Source of the DNA: Streptomyces seoulensis
GTDB taxonomy: Bacteria; Actinomycetota; Actinomycetes; Streptomycetales; Streptomycetaceae
Direction of reading: 5' to 3'
DNA length: 64,000 bases
NCBI GenBank assembly: GCA_013364255.1
Contig: CP054936.1
Coordinates: forward strand, 1,364,001-1,428,000
The first letter of the stretch is position 1. The number at the start of each line of letters is the position of its first letter. The notes beneath the pieces are model-generated. The model searched no databases, had not been told where the DNA came from, and saw nothing but the letters and a program-made list of their open reading frames with translations. Positions 24,527-33,287 of the stretch are shown here, in pieces. The translations under genes were made by a program, and so were the position numbers.

Positions 24527-25473
24527 GGCACGAGGAGCGGGCCGTCGGGGCGGTCGTCGGCTCGGCGGTGGGCGACGCGTTGGGGGCGCCCTTCGAGTTC
24601 GGACCGGAAGGCGTGTTCTCCGCCCGCTTCCCGAGCCCGGGCGGCGGCGGGGAGATGTGCGGCGGCGGTGGCTGGGACCCGGGCGAGGCCACGGACGACA
24701 CCCAGATGGCCGTACTCGTCGCGGAGTCGCTGCTGCGGCACGGCGGACTCGACCTGCCGGACGTCTTCGCCCGCTTCCAGCGGTGGGCGGCGGCCGACCC
24801 CAAGGACATCGGCCTCCAGACCGAGGACGTCCTGACCAACGGTCTGCCCTGGGACCGGGCCGCCGCGGAGCACTTCCGGGTCAACCGGCGGGCGGCCGGC
24901 AACGGTTCGCTGATGCGGGCGACGCCGTCCGCGGTCTACTTCGCCCGGGCCGGACAGGCGGCCACGACGGACGCCGCCCGGCGGATCGCGGCCCTCACCC
25001 ATGGCGACCGCGCCGCCTGGGAGGGCACCGCCGTCTTCCACGAACTCCTCCGCCGCGCCCTGGCCGGCGCCGACCCCCTCGACGCCCTCCCCGACGTCGT
25101 CGCACTCGTCAGCCCCGAGCACCGGCGGCGCTACGCGACCGTCCTCGCCGCCGACTGGCATCCCGACCTGGCGACCGAGTTCAACGGCGCGGTCTGGCCC
25201 TGCCTGGGATCGGCGGTCTGGGCGCTGCGGAGCACCGCCGACTTCGAGGGCGCCCTGCGCGCGGCGATCGACCTCGGCGGCGACACGGACACCGTCGCCG
25301 CGGTCACCGGCGGCCTCGCGGGCGCCTACTACGGGCCGGACGCGATCCCCGCCCGCTGGATCGAGCCCCTGCACATGCCCCTGCTGGGATTCGGCGGACG
25401 CGTGCTGCGGCCGGCCGACCTGACCGGCCTCGCCCACCGCCTGGCTACCGCCGTATCTGTCAGGCTGGGTTGA
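24523..25473 (+). CDS. ADP-ribosylglycohydrolase family protein
   Basis: This 316-aa protein has the DraG/ARH signatures: GSAVGDALGAPFEF at the N-terminus, EATDDTQMAVL (magnesium-binding Thr-Asp-Asp) near residue 56, and DLGGDTDTVAAVTGG near residue 255. The family removes ADP-ribose from proteins or nucleic acid, or hydrolyses related N-glycosides. Start ATG 24523 overlaps the stop of the 64-aa ORF. No ADP-ribosyltransferase partner lies in the window. Its last bases overlap the first operator of the HTH/Clp-N pair. Confidence 0.9.
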   Translation: MRHEERAVGAVVGSAVGDALGAPFEFGPEGVFSARFPSPGGGGEMCGGGGWDPGEATDDTQMAVLVAESLLRHGGLDLPDVFARFQRWAAADPKDIGLQTEDVLTNGLPWDRAAAEHFRVNRRAAGNGSLMRATPSAVYFARAGQAATTDAARRIAALTHGDRAAWEGTAVFHELLRRALAGADPLDALPDVVALVSPEHRRRYATVLAADWHPDLATEFNGAVWPCLGSAVWALRSTADFEGALRAAIDLGGDTDTVAAVTGGLAGAYYGPDAIPARWIEPLHMPLLGFGGRVLRPADLTGLAHRLATAVSVRLG

Positions 25474-25502
25474 CACGCCTCGCTTGTCAATCCAAACTGA
25501 CA
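25458..25502. promoter_or_regulatory. Double operator and promoter of the HTH/Clp-N pair
   Basis: Two copies of TGTCA-N8-TGACA occur at 25458-25475 and 25485-25502, 27 bp centre to centre. Together they form a larger dyad. The TTGACA of the first site (25470-25475) can serve as -35, with CAAACT (25493-25498) as -10 after 17 bp. The predicted start point then falls at or next to the HTH gene ATG, so the mRNA is probably leaderless. Confidence 0.75.
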
Positions 25503-25505
25503 GAC

Positions 25506-25709
25506 ATGGAAACGCGAGAGCTCTCCGAACGCCTCAGGTCGCACGACCCCGCGGTGGGGCTGCGGGCCGTGGGCGCGCTGCGCAGGCTGGCCGAGCAGGT
25601 CGAGGCGGCGGCGGTCGAGCGCGCCCGGGAGCAGGGCTGGTCCTGGGAGCAGATCGGGGACGCCCTTGGCGTCTCCCGGCAGTCCGTGCACGCCAAATAC
25701 GGGAAGTGA
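25506..25709 (+). CDS. Small HTH DNA-binding protein
   Basis: This 67-aa protein consists of a predicted coiled/helical N-terminal half (LRAVGALRRLAEQVEAAAVE) and a C-terminal HTH (GWSWEQIGDALGVSRQSVHAKYG). ATG at 25506 lies 3 bp after the second TGTCA-N8-TGACA operator. It is probably an autoregulator that also controls the Clp-N gene 7 bp downstream. HTH/Clp-N pairs of this kind are common in actinomycetes, but their function is not established to my knowledge. Confidence 0.8.
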   Translation: METRELSERLRSHDPAVGLRAVGALRRLAEQVEAAAVERAREQGWSWEQIGDALGVSRQSVHAKYGK

Positions 25710-25716
25710 GACGACC

Positions 25717-26181
25717 ATGTTCGAACAGTTCGCGGCCGGCGCCCGCGCCGCCGTCGCGTCGGCGGTCGACGAGGCCGCCCTGCGCGGCGACCGCCGCATC
25801 GGCACCGAGCACCTGCTCCTCGGCGTGCTCCACGAGCCCGGCGCGGTCCGCGCCCTCGGCGCCGGCCTGGACAGCGCGCGGGCCGCGCTGGACGACCTCG
25901 ACCGGACCGCGCTGGCCGCGGTCGGCGTCGACGCCCAGGGAGTCGAGCGGGCGCCGCTCCCCGTCTCCCGCAAGCGCGCGCCCTTCACCTCCGGCGCCCG
26001 CGCCGTCCTGCCCCGTGCGCTGGTGGAGACGAGGCGGGCCGGCAGCCGGCGCATCGCGCCGGAACACCTTCTGCTCGCCCTGCTGGACTGCGAGCGGCCG
26101 GACCCCGTGGCCGAAGTGATGACACGGCTCGGCACCGACCGCGCGGCCGTCCGCGCACACCTGCGGCGAACGGAGTCCTGA
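25717..26181 (+). CDS. Stand-alone Clp N-terminal domain protein
   Basis: This 154-aa protein contains two Clp-N repeats: RRIGTEHLLLGVLHEPGAV near residue 27 and RRIAPEHLLLALLDCERPD near residue 110. There is no AAA+ module, so it cannot unfold substrates itself. Such proteins may act as adaptors or decoys for ClpC, or as substrate sensors. It lies 7 bp after the small HTH gene and probably shares its transcript. A strong hairpin follows the stop codon. Confidence 0.88.
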   Translation: MFEQFAAGARAAVASAVDEAALRGDRRIGTEHLLLGVLHEPGAVRALGAGLDSARAALDDLDRTALAAVGVDAQGVERAPLPVSRKRAPFTSGARAVLPRALVETRRAGSRRIAPEHLLLALLDCERPDPVAEVMTRLGTDRAAVRAHLRRTES

Positions 26182-26193
26182 GCCGCGCGTACG

Positions 26194-26220
26194 CCGGCCC
26201 GGCGCGGGGCGCCGGGCCGG
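26194..26220. terminator. Perfect 12-bp GC hairpin between convergent genes
   Basis: CCGGCCCGGCGC (26194-26205) pairs fully with GCGCCGGGCCGG (26209-26220) around a GGG loop. It lies between the Clp-N and ABC permease stop codons and can serve both directions. Confidence 0.85.
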
Positions 26221-26250
26221 GCCGGGACACGGCGGGACGCGGCGGGCCGG

Positions 26251-27129
26251 CTACCGTCTGCCGAACACCCCCGCGGCCCGCCCGAGCAGCCCCCCGGCGC
26301 GCCCACCGCCGGCCGCCGGGGCCGTGTGGACGCGGGTACGGCGGAGAAAGGCGGCCAGCGCGACGAGGGACAGGGCGGCCAGCCAGGCGAGGCTGTTGGC
26401 CAGCGGAGCGAGGGTCAGGCGGTCGGTGAAGCCGGCCTGCAACGCGGTCTGCAAGGACCCGTAGCTGGGCAGCCAGGCGATCAGGGGGCTGTTGGCGGTG
26501 GTCGCCGCGATGGGGTTCTGCGGGGCGAGGTCGATGATGCTGGTCATGATGATGGCGACCATGCCCTCGACCTCGCCGGGCAGGAACAGCGACAGGAACA
26601 GCCCCATCGCGCCGTAGATCAGGGACGCGGCCAGCACGGCGAGGACGAGCAGGCCGGGCTGGCGCGGCCGCCAGTACAGCAGCATCCAGGCGACCGCGTA
26701 GGCGCTGACCAGCGCGGCGGTGGCCAGCAGGGCGGTGAGTTTGGCGGCCAGCAGCGCGCCGCGCGGATAGCCGGCCGCGGTCAGGCGCCGGTCGAAGTCG
26801 CCGGTGCGGCGCGCGGCGCTGAACATCCAGAACCCGACCAGCAGGGACACCGCGTTCAGGGACCCGCTGATCATCGTGATGTTGTCGCCGCCCGCGTGCA
26901 GCACCTGCCCGGTGGCCCGCAGCCGGAACGGGAACAGCTCTGGGGTGGCCACCGTCTTGGCGACCGTGATCCACAGCGGCACGAAGACGGCGAGCAGGAT
27001 CAGGGCGAGCCGGTTCTTCGCCAGCGCCAGCAGTCCGTACCCGGTGGCGACCCGGTAGGCGGTCATCCAGGTCGCCCCCGCCGCTCTCGCCGTGCCCGTC
27101 GTCCCCCTCCGCGCGCTCGACCCGGTCAC
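26251..27129 (-). CDS. ABC transporter permease
   Basis: This 292-aa protein has six predicted membrane helices of the ABC-2 exporter type, beginning near ALAKNRLALILLAVFVPLW and ending near LAWLAALSLVALAAFL. The GTG at 27129 overlaps the ATPase stop as GTGA and has GGAG 7 nt upstream, so it is preferred. An in-frame ATG at 27066 would give 271 aa. The C-terminal tail is Gly/Arg-rich. The exported substrate is unknown. Confidence 0.82.
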   Translation of the reverse strand: MTGSSARRGTTGTARAAGATWMTAYRVATGYGLLALAKNRLALILLAVFVPLWITVAKTVATPELFPFRLRATGQVLHAGGDNITMISGSLNAVSLLVGFWMFSAARRTGDFDRRLTAAGYPRGALLAAKLTALLATAALVSAYAVAWMLLYWRPRQPGLLVLAVLAASLIYGAMGLFLSLFLPGEVEGMVAIIMTSIIDLAPQNPIAATTANSPLIAWLPSYGSLQTALQAGFTDRLTLAPLANSLAWLAALSLVALAAFLRRTRVHTAPAAGGGRAGGLLGRAAGVFGRR

Positions 27130-27743
27130 CCGTGTGCTCCGGTGGTCGGCGCCCGGTGCAGACGGCCGTCGCTGAGGCGGTACAGGGCGTCCAGCCGCTG
27201 GGTGTCGTAGGCGAGGTGGGAGACGATCAGCACCGTGCGGCCCGCCGTCCTCAGCTCCTGGGCGATGTCCCAGAACCGCAGATAGGTGTCCCAGTCGAAG
27301 CCCTGGTACGGCTCGTCCAGGAGCAGCACCGCCGGGTCGTGCAGCAGGGCCAGGACGAGGTTGAGCTTCTGCCGGGTGCCGCCGCTGAGCGTCCGCACCG
27401 GCTGCCGTTCGTAGGCGTCCAGACCGAGCGCCCGCAGCAGGCTCTCGGCCCGGTCGAGGCCGGGCAGCCGGTGGGCGATCTGGAAGAGCCGCAGGTGCTG
27501 ACGGGTGGTCAGCTCCTCGTCGAGCACCGGGTACTGCGGGCAGTAGCCCAGCGTCCCGTCCAGCCGTACGGTGCCCGCGTCCGGGCGCAGATCGCCGCTC
27601 AGGACACGCAGCAGGGTGGTCTTGCCGGCGCCGTTCTCGCCCACGACGCCGACCAGCTGCCCGCGGCCGGCGCGCAGGCTCGCGTCCCGCAGCACGGGCC
27701 GCGAGCCGTACCTCTTGGCGACGTGCTCCACCGACAGGACCAT
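27126..27743 (-). CDS. ABC transporter ATP-binding protein
   Basis: This 205-aa ATPase has Walker A GENGAGKTTLL, signature LSGGTRQKLN, Walker B AVLLLDEPYQGFDWD and a switch His in IVSHLAYD. The ATG at 27743 is chosen because GGAGG lies 10 nt upstream; an in-frame start 90 bp further up is less likely. It pairs with the overlapping permease gene to form a drug-exporter-like ABC-2 system. No regulator is adjacent, and the 321-bp gap to the next gene (27744-28064) holds only a short GC hairpin near 27930-27946. Confidence 0.88.
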   Translation of the reverse strand: MVLSVEHVAKRYGSRPVLRDASLRAGRGQLVGVVGENGAGKTTLLRVLSGDLRPDAGTVRLDGTLGYCPQYPVLDEELTTRQHLRLFQIAHRLPGLDRAESLLRALGLDAYERQPVRTLSGGTRQKLNLVLALLHDPAVLLLDEPYQGFDWDTYLRFWDIAQELRTAGRTVLIVSHLAYDTQRLDALYRLSDGRLHRAPTTGAHG

Positions 27744-28064
27744 GGCCACGGACCTCCGTAGGGGTGGGCGGAGCGACCGCGCCGTGCGCGCCGGCCGGCC
27801 CGCCGCGCGGACACCGCGAAGAGCGGACTCCACAAAGATCCGCCATCACGGCGCCCACCGCTCACGGACACGCGGTCATCCCCCCTCGCGCAACGCGTCA
27901 GGGGCAGGACGCCCGCCCGTGGGGCGGCCGGGCCGGCGGCCGGCCCGCGCCGACGGGGATGGCCCGCGCCGCCCCCGTACCGCACCGCCCGCGCGCCGAT
28001 GCGCCGATGCGCGTACCGCATCAGAATGGACGAAACGTCCGGCGAGACCAGCGGAGGCTCGGTG

Positions 28065-29285
28065 ATGCGTGACAGCGCCGAGAACGATGAGGGCCCCTTC
28101 GAGGAGCACGACGTGCGCGACGGCGGACCCGACGCCGCCGAGGAGACCGGCGCGTACGCCGGGCCCGGGGCGTACGACGAGGAGGAACCGGAGGGCTCCG
28201 AGGGCTACGAGGGCTACGAGGGCTACGAGGGCTACGAGGAGACCCTCGTCCCGGAGGAGGAGGCGGTCACCGGGGCGAAGGCGGCCGACGCGGAGCCCGA
28301 CGTGTACCTCGATGTCCCGTTGCTCAAGGTCGACGAGATCGACCTGGACGTCGAGAACCTGCGGGCGCACGTCTCGCTCCAGGCCGAGGTGCTGGACCTG
28401 CTCAAGCTGAACGTCGGCGCCGACGTCGCGCTGGGCCGGGTGCACCTGGGCATCTCGGGCGTGGAGGCGCAGGCCCAGCTCAAGGTGCGTCTCGACAACG
28501 TGGCGCTGATCATCAACCGGGTGCTCACCACGCTCGACCGCAACCCGCAGATCCTGGAGGACCTGACCCGCGGGGTCGGGCTGGCCGTGCAGGACATCGG
28601 GGGCGGGGCGCGGCAGGCCGTCGGGGAGCTGGGCGCGGGAACGGGACGGGCGGTCGGCGACATCGGCCAGGGCGCCGGCTCCGCCGTGCGGGACGTGGGG
28701 CGCGGCGCGGGCGCGGGGGTGCGGGACGTGGGGCGCGGGGTCGGCCGCGGAGTCGAGGGCGTGGGACGCGGTGCCGGTCAGGCGGTGGAGGGGGTGGGGC
28801 GTGGTGCCGAGGCGGCGGTGGGGGAGGTCGGACGGGGCGCCGGGGATGCCGTGGGCGAGGTGGGCCGGGACGCGGGGCGCACGGTGGAGGGCGCCGCGGG
28901 CGCGGTGGGCGGGGTCGCGGCGGACGCCGGTGAGGTGACCGGCGGCGTCGCCGCGGCGCCCGGCGGCGAGGTGGTGGAGGGTGCGGCGGACCGGGGGGCC
29001 GCAGCCGTCGAGGACGTACCGGAGGTCACGGACGCGCCCGGCGTCGCAGAGGCCGCGGGGGCGTCTGATGCGCCGGACGCGGTGGAAGCGGCGGACGCGG
29101 CGGGCGGCGCCGTGCGCCGGACCGCGCGGCCCGCACAGGGCACGGCGCGAGGACGCGGGGACGAACCCCGGGACCCGGCCACCGCCCGGAGCCGCAGCGC
29201 CGCCCGCGCCCGCCGGGTCCGCGGCGAGGACGGGAAGCCGCCGCCCCGCCGCCGCGCGGCCGAGGAGCGGGACGAGCCGCCCTGA
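28065..29285 (+). CDS. Acidic protein with LEA-like amphipathic repeats
   Basis: This 406-aa protein starts at ATG 28065 with GGAGG 7 nt upstream. Residues 1-75 are acidic with a GYE repeat (four copies). Residues 85-175 form a conserved-looking domain (YLDVPLLKVDEIDLDVENL, then DNVALIINRVLTTLDRNPQI). Residues 180-310 are about a dozen imperfect 11-residue repeats of the form (V)GRGAGxAVxE, resembling LEA group 3 or apolipoprotein amphipathic helices. The C-terminus is Ala- then Arg-rich. A role at membranes or in desiccation/osmotic protection is an inference. Coding continues in the same frame after the TGA. Confidence 0.75.
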   Translation: MRDSAENDEGPFEEHDVRDGGPDAAEETGAYAGPGAYDEEEPEGSEGYEGYEGYEGYEETLVPEEEAVTGAKAADAEPDVYLDVPLLKVDEIDLDVENLRAHVSLQAEVLDLLKLNVGADVALGRVHLGISGVEAQAQLKVRLDNVALIINRVLTTLDRNPQILEDLTRGVGLAVQDIGGGARQAVGELGAGTGRAVGDIGQGAGSAVRDVGRGAGAGVRDVGRGVGRGVEGVGRGAGQAVEGVGRGAEAAVGEVGRGAGDAVGEVGRDAGRTVEGAAGAVGGVAADAGEVTGGVAAAPGGEVVEGAADRGAAAVEDVPEVTDAPGVAEAAGASDAPDAVEAADAAGGAVRRTARPAQGTARGRGDEPRDPATARSRSAARARRVRGEDGKPPPRRRAAEERDEPP

Positions 29286-29693
29286 ACGGCCGCCGAACCC
29301 CCGCGGGACCCGCCGGAGCGGGCACCGGAACCGAGCCCGCGCCCGAACCCGCACCCGGCGGAGCAGGCACCGGAACCGCATCCTCGCCTGCCGGCGCGGG
29401 CACCGCACCCGCACCCCGACATCGAGTTCCGCGCGACGGTCCGGTCCGACCGGCTCCGCTTCAGGGAGGACCCGCAGACAGCCGTCCGCTTCCCCGGCGC
29501 CGGCAGCCGGACGTCGACCTCCCGCAGTGAGCGCACGAACCTCCCGGACGAGGTCGTCGCCGGTGAGGAGTACCGGGACGCCACGGTCGCCTACCGCCTC
29601 GCGACCCGGCTCACCGGACGCACCGAGGACGTCCCGGACGGCGGGGGAGGCACGGCCGCGCCCGGCCCGCCGACACCGGACGGATCACCGTGA
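29286..29693 (+). pseudogene. In-frame coding continuation after the TGA (split gene or unusual start)
   Basis: Immediately after the stop of the preceding gene, the same frame stays open for 135 codons with very strong GC third positions. It contains PDIEFRATVRSDRLRFREDP, TNLPDEVVAGEEYRDATVAY and RLATRLTGRTEDV. No ATG, GTG or TTG occurs in the frame before the domain; only a CTG is present. It is therefore either the C-terminal part of a gene cut by a nonsense mutation, a readthrough product, or a separate gene with a non-canonical start. The domain is not recognised. Confidence 0.55.
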
Positions 29694-29729
29694 CCGAGCG
29701 ACCGACCGGCCACCCGCCCGTCCCCGCTG

Positions 29730-29771
29730 CACACCCGTCCGCTCACACCCGTCCGCTCACACCCGTCCGCA
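29730..29771. repeat. 14-bp tandem repeat (3 copies)
   Basis: CACACCCGTCCGCT is repeated at 29730, 29744 and 29758 (last base altered) just beyond the stop of the convergent amidohydrolase. Confidence 0.85.
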
Positions 29772-29777
29772 CCCGTC

Positions 29778-31439
29778 TCACACACGGTGCACGATCGTGC
29801 CGCCCGTCATCGTCAACACGACGGGCGCCGAGCCCAGTTCGTCGGCGGGCGCGGTGACGGGGTCGACGGCGAACGCCGTGAGGTCGGCGCGGAAACCCGG
29901 CGCGATCCGCCCCGCCACGTCCTGCTCGCCCACCGCGCGCGCCGAGTGCGAGGTGTAGCCCTCCAGGGCCATCAGGCCGGTGAGGGCCTGCCCGGCCGCG
30001 ACCGGCTCCACCTCCGGCCGTCCGGGCAGCCGGCGCAGCCGGGCGGTGGCGAGCACCTCGCGCGGGTCGTAGTGCGCGATCGGCCAGTCCGAGCCGAGGA
30101 CCAGGGTCGCGCCCGCGTCCCGCAGATCACGGCAGCGCCAGGCGCGGTCGGCGCGTTCCCCGCCCAGGCGCCGGGACCATTCGTCGCCGTGGTCGGCGCG
30201 GGTGTAGGCGAGGTGGGTGGGCTGCATGGAGGCGGCGACCCCGAGCCGGGCGAACCGGGGCAGCTGGGCGTCCGGCACGGTCTCGATGTGCTCGATCCGG
30301 TGCAGGGCGCGCTCGTGGGGGTCGGTGAGGAGTTCGACCGTGTCGAGCACGTGCCGTACCGCCGCGTCGCCGATGGCGTGCGTGACCGTGCGCACTCCGG
30401 CGCGGGCGAGCCGGTGGACCGCGCGGGTGTAGGCGGCGGGGTCCGGCCAGAACGCCTCGGTGCCCTGACCGTGGCAGTCGGCGTGCTCCAGCCAGGCGGT
30501 GCCGCCCTCGACGGTGCCGTCCATGAAGAACTTCACGCCGCCGACCCGCCAGCGCCGCCCGTGCGAGCGCTGCGCCTCGATCAGGTGGTCGAGGCCCGCC
30601 TCGTCCGTGCCGGGCATGCACCAGGGGGCGATCCGCAGCCGCATCGGCAGCTCGCCGTCCTCCTCGATACCGGCCAGCAGGCCGAGGACGTCGGGTTCCT
30701 GGAGGTCCATGACATGGGCGCCGGTGAGCCCGGTGGCCGCCATGGCGCGCAGCAGGGCGAGCAGGCGCTCCCGGCGCACGGCCGCGCTCTCCCGCGGCAG
30801 GACGGGGTCCATCAGGCTCATCGCGGCGAACTCCACGAGGTGCCCGGTGGGCCGTCCGGCCGCGTCGCAGACGACCTGCGCCCGCTGTTCGAAACGGCGC
30901 GGCCCGTCGATGCCCGCCGCCGCCAGGGCGGGTCCGCTGGCCAGGCCGGAATGGCCGTCGTAGAGCCGGATGAAGGCCGGTACGCCGCCGAGGGCCGGGT
31001 CGATCAGGTCGTGGTGGACAGGGCGGCCGGCGAAGACGTTGTGGTCGAGCCCGTGGGCCAGCACCCAGTCGCCGGGGCCGGCCGCACGGGCCGCCGCGGC
31101 CAGCGCGGCCCGCAGCGCCTCCAGGTCGTCGCAGCCGGAGAGGTCGAGCCCGGCGGCCGTGAGCACCCCCAGGTAGGGATGGCTGTGGCCGTCGACCAGT
31201 CCGGGTGTGAGGGTGGCGCCCGCCAGGTCGACGACCTCGGTGCGCGCACCGCGCCAGTCGGATACGTCCGCGTCGTCCCCGACGGCGACGATACGGCTGT
31301 CCTTGACCGCGACCGCGTGTGCGGACGGCCGGTCCGGATCGAGGGTGCGGACCCGGGCGCCGGTCAGGATCGTGTCGGCGGCATAGGAGGAGGCGGCAGA
31401 GGAGGAGGCGGCGGAGAGGGAGGTGACGGGGTGTGACAC
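29778..31439 (-). CDS. Amidohydrolase of the YtcJ type (Amidohydro_3)
   Basis: This 553-aa enzyme has a GTG start at 31439. The metal site motifs are in family order: GHSHPYLG, a Lys in GGVKFFMDGTVEGG, THAIGDAAVRHV, HRIEHIETVP and GSDWPIAHYDP. YtcJ-like enzymes hydrolyse amide or imine bonds of small molecules; natural substrates are mostly unknown. It lies 151 bp downstream of the APC permease gene on the same strand and is probably co-transcribed. The permease may import its substrate under control of the divergent TetR. Confidence 0.88.
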   Translation of the reverse strand: MSHPVTSLSAASSSAASSYAADTILTGARVRTLDPDRPSAHAVAVKDSRIVAVGDDADVSDWRGARTEVVDLAGATLTPGLVDGHSHPYLGVLTAAGLDLSGCDDLEALRAALAAAARAAGPGDWVLAHGLDHNVFAGRPVHHDLIDPALGGVPAFIRLYDGHSGLASGPALAAAGIDGPRRFEQRAQVVCDAAGRPTGHLVEFAAMSLMDPVLPRESAAVRRERLLALLRAMAATGLTGAHVMDLQEPDVLGLLAGIEEDGELPMRLRIAPWCMPGTDEAGLDHLIEAQRSHGRRWRVGGVKFFMDGTVEGGTAWLEHADCHGQGTEAFWPDPAAYTRAVHRLARAGVRTVTHAIGDAAVRHVLDTVELLTDPHERALHRIEHIETVPDAQLPRFARLGVAASMQPTHLAYTRADHGDEWSRRLGGERADRAWRCRDLRDAGATLVLGSDWPIAHYDPREVLATARLRRLPGRPEVEPVAAGQALTGLMALEGYTSHSARAVGEQDVAGRIAPGFRADLTAFAVDPVTAPADELGSAPVVLTMTGGTIVHRV

Positions 31440-31590
31440 GGGCGGGGTTCCTTGCGGTGGGCGCGGACGGGAGGGGAGAGATACGTGTGAGCGGGGCCGG
31501 GTGTGCGCCGGCCCCGGGAGCGGAGCGGACCGGCGACCGCCGGACGCGGGCCGGACTCGGCCGGCGACGGCCGCCGGCCGAGGACAAGGG

Positions 31591-33195
31591 TCAGCGCGCG
31601 GCCGTGTCGGGCCCGCCCGACGCGCCCGCCCCGGAGCCCTCGCCGCCCGCCCCGGAGCCCGCGCCGCCCGCGCCGAGGTCGTCGCTCTCGTCCGGTTCGG
31701 CGGCGAAACCGGCGTACACCTCGGGCCGGGTACGGCGGATGCGCAGCGAGAACAGGGTGCCGAGGGCGAAGGCGGCGGGGACCAGCAGCACGAGGACGGT
31801 GTCGGTGGTGAACGACGCTCCGGTCATCAGGCCGATCTTGCTGATGACCAGCCACATCGCACCGGCCATCAGCACGGCGGCGGCCAGCGGGGCGATCACG
31901 CCGCGCCAGCGGCCCTCCTGGTGCCGGGTGCGGCGGAAGTAGCGGAACACGGCGACGGCGGTGACCGCCTGGAGCGCCAGCAGACCGAGGCTGCCAGGAG
32001 TGTTGACCCAGAGCAGGAGTTGCCGGTAGGGGTCGGCGCCGGCCACGGCGAAGCCCGTGACGACCACCAGCGCGAGGACGCTCTGCGCGGCGCCGGCGAC
32101 GTACGGCGAACGGTGCTCGGGATGGACCCGGCCCAGCGCCCTGGGCAGCACGCCCTCCTGGGCGAGGGAGAGCCCGTAGCGGTTGATCGCGTTGTGGAAG
32201 GCCAGCTGCGAGGCGAGGATGCTGGTGACGATGAAGAGGTGCATGAGGTCGGTCGCCCAGCCGCCGACGTAGTGCGTGGTCGCGGTGAAGAACAGGCCGG
32301 TCGGGTCGGCGGCGACGGCCTGCGCGATCCGCGAGCCGCCGAAGGCCTGGATGACGATCCAGACGCTGAACGCGTAGAACAGGCCGAGGAAGGCGACGGC
32401 GATGTAGGTGGCCCGGGGGATGGTGCGGCCGGGGTCGCGGGCCTCGCGGCGGTAGATGGCGGTGGACTCGAAGCCGGTGAAGGCGGCGAACGCGAAGGTG
32501 AGCACGGCGCCGGTGCCCGGCACCAGCACGTTGCCCGGCGTGAAGGAGTCCAGCGCGAGCCCTTCGGCGCCGCCGTCGAGGAGTACTCCGCCCGCCAGCA
32601 GGACGAGGATGCCGGTCTCCGCGACCAGCAGCACACCGAGGACCTTCGCGCCGAACTCGATGCTGCGGTGGCCGAGGAACCAGATGACGAAGACACCCGC
32701 CACCGCGATCGCCGGCCAGGGCACCCGGACGCCCCACAGGGCCTGGAGGGTGTCCTGCGTGCTGGTGGCGAGCAGTCCGTAGACACCGATCTGCATGCCG
32801 TTGTAGGCGAGCAGGGCGAGGGCGGCGGCGCCGAATCCGGCGGGCCGGCCCAGGCCCCGGGTGATGAAGGCGTAGAAGCCGCCGCCGTGGCGGACGTGCC
32901 GGGTCATCGCGGTGAATCCGGCAGCGAAGAGGGCGAGTGTGGCGCCGGCGAGGAGGTATCCGACGGGGGCGCCGACGCCGCCGATGCCGATGGCCAGCGG
33001 TGCCACACCGGCCATGACGGTCAGCGGCGCGGCGGCGGAGACCACGAAGAACGCGATGTCGGCGACGCCGAGACTGGCCCGGCGCAGTCCCGGCGAGCCG
33101 TCCGAGCCGTGCCCGCCGTCTTCGGCCCCTGTGCTCCGGCGCTGCGGCGCGGCGCCCTCCGGTACTCCCTCGCGGGATGCTGACTCAACGGCCAT
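31591..33195 (-). CDS. APC-superfamily amino acid/amine permease
   Basis: This 534-aa protein has about 12 membrane helices and APC-family sequence such as FFVVSAAAPLTVMAGVAPLA in the first helix and AFAAFTGFESTAIYRREARD near residue 220. ATG at 33195. The C-terminal 35 residues are a Gly/Ala/Ser-rich soluble tail. It is divergent from a TetR gene with a clear 19-bp palindrome between them, and upstream of an amidohydrolase, so an import-and-hydrolysis operon is likely. Confidence 0.9.
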   Translation of the reverse strand: MAVESASREGVPEGAAPQRRSTGAEDGGHGSDGSPGLRRASLGVADIAFFVVSAAAPLTVMAGVAPLAIGIGGVGAPVGYLLAGATLALFAAGFTAMTRHVRHGGGFYAFITRGLGRPAGFGAAALALLAYNGMQIGVYGLLATSTQDTLQALWGVRVPWPAIAVAGVFVIWFLGHRSIEFGAKVLGVLLVAETGILVLLAGGVLLDGGAEGLALDSFTPGNVLVPGTGAVLTFAFAAFTGFESTAIYRREARDPGRTIPRATYIAVAFLGLFYAFSVWIVIQAFGGSRIAQAVAADPTGLFFTATTHYVGGWATDLMHLFIVTSILASQLAFHNAINRYGLSLAQEGVLPRALGRVHPEHRSPYVAGAAQSVLALVVVTGFAVAGADPYRQLLLWVNTPGSLGLLALQAVTAVAVFRYFRRTRHQEGRWRGVIAPLAAAVLMAGAMWLVISKIGLMTGASFTTDTVLVLLVPAAFALGTLFSLRIRRTRPEVYAGFAAEPDESDDLGAGGAGSGAGGEGSGAGASGGPDTAAR

Positions 33196-33287
33196 GACGT
33201 GCTCGGCCCTTCTGAACAGAGGATCGGGACAGCGGCGGCCCGGAGCGTCCGGAGAGAGGTGTGGTGCCGGCGGGGCCGCGGCGAAAA

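Noticed and set aside
26251..29285. Prophage or integrative element around the Clp-N and ABC genes
   Set aside because: No integrase, phage structural gene, tRNA or att-like direct repeat is seen, and base composition does not change.
29283..29285. TGA as a selenocysteine codon
   Set aside because: No SECIS-like hairpin was recognised after the TGA and the context is Pro-rich low complexity, not a redox motif. Nonsense mutation or a separate gene is simpler.
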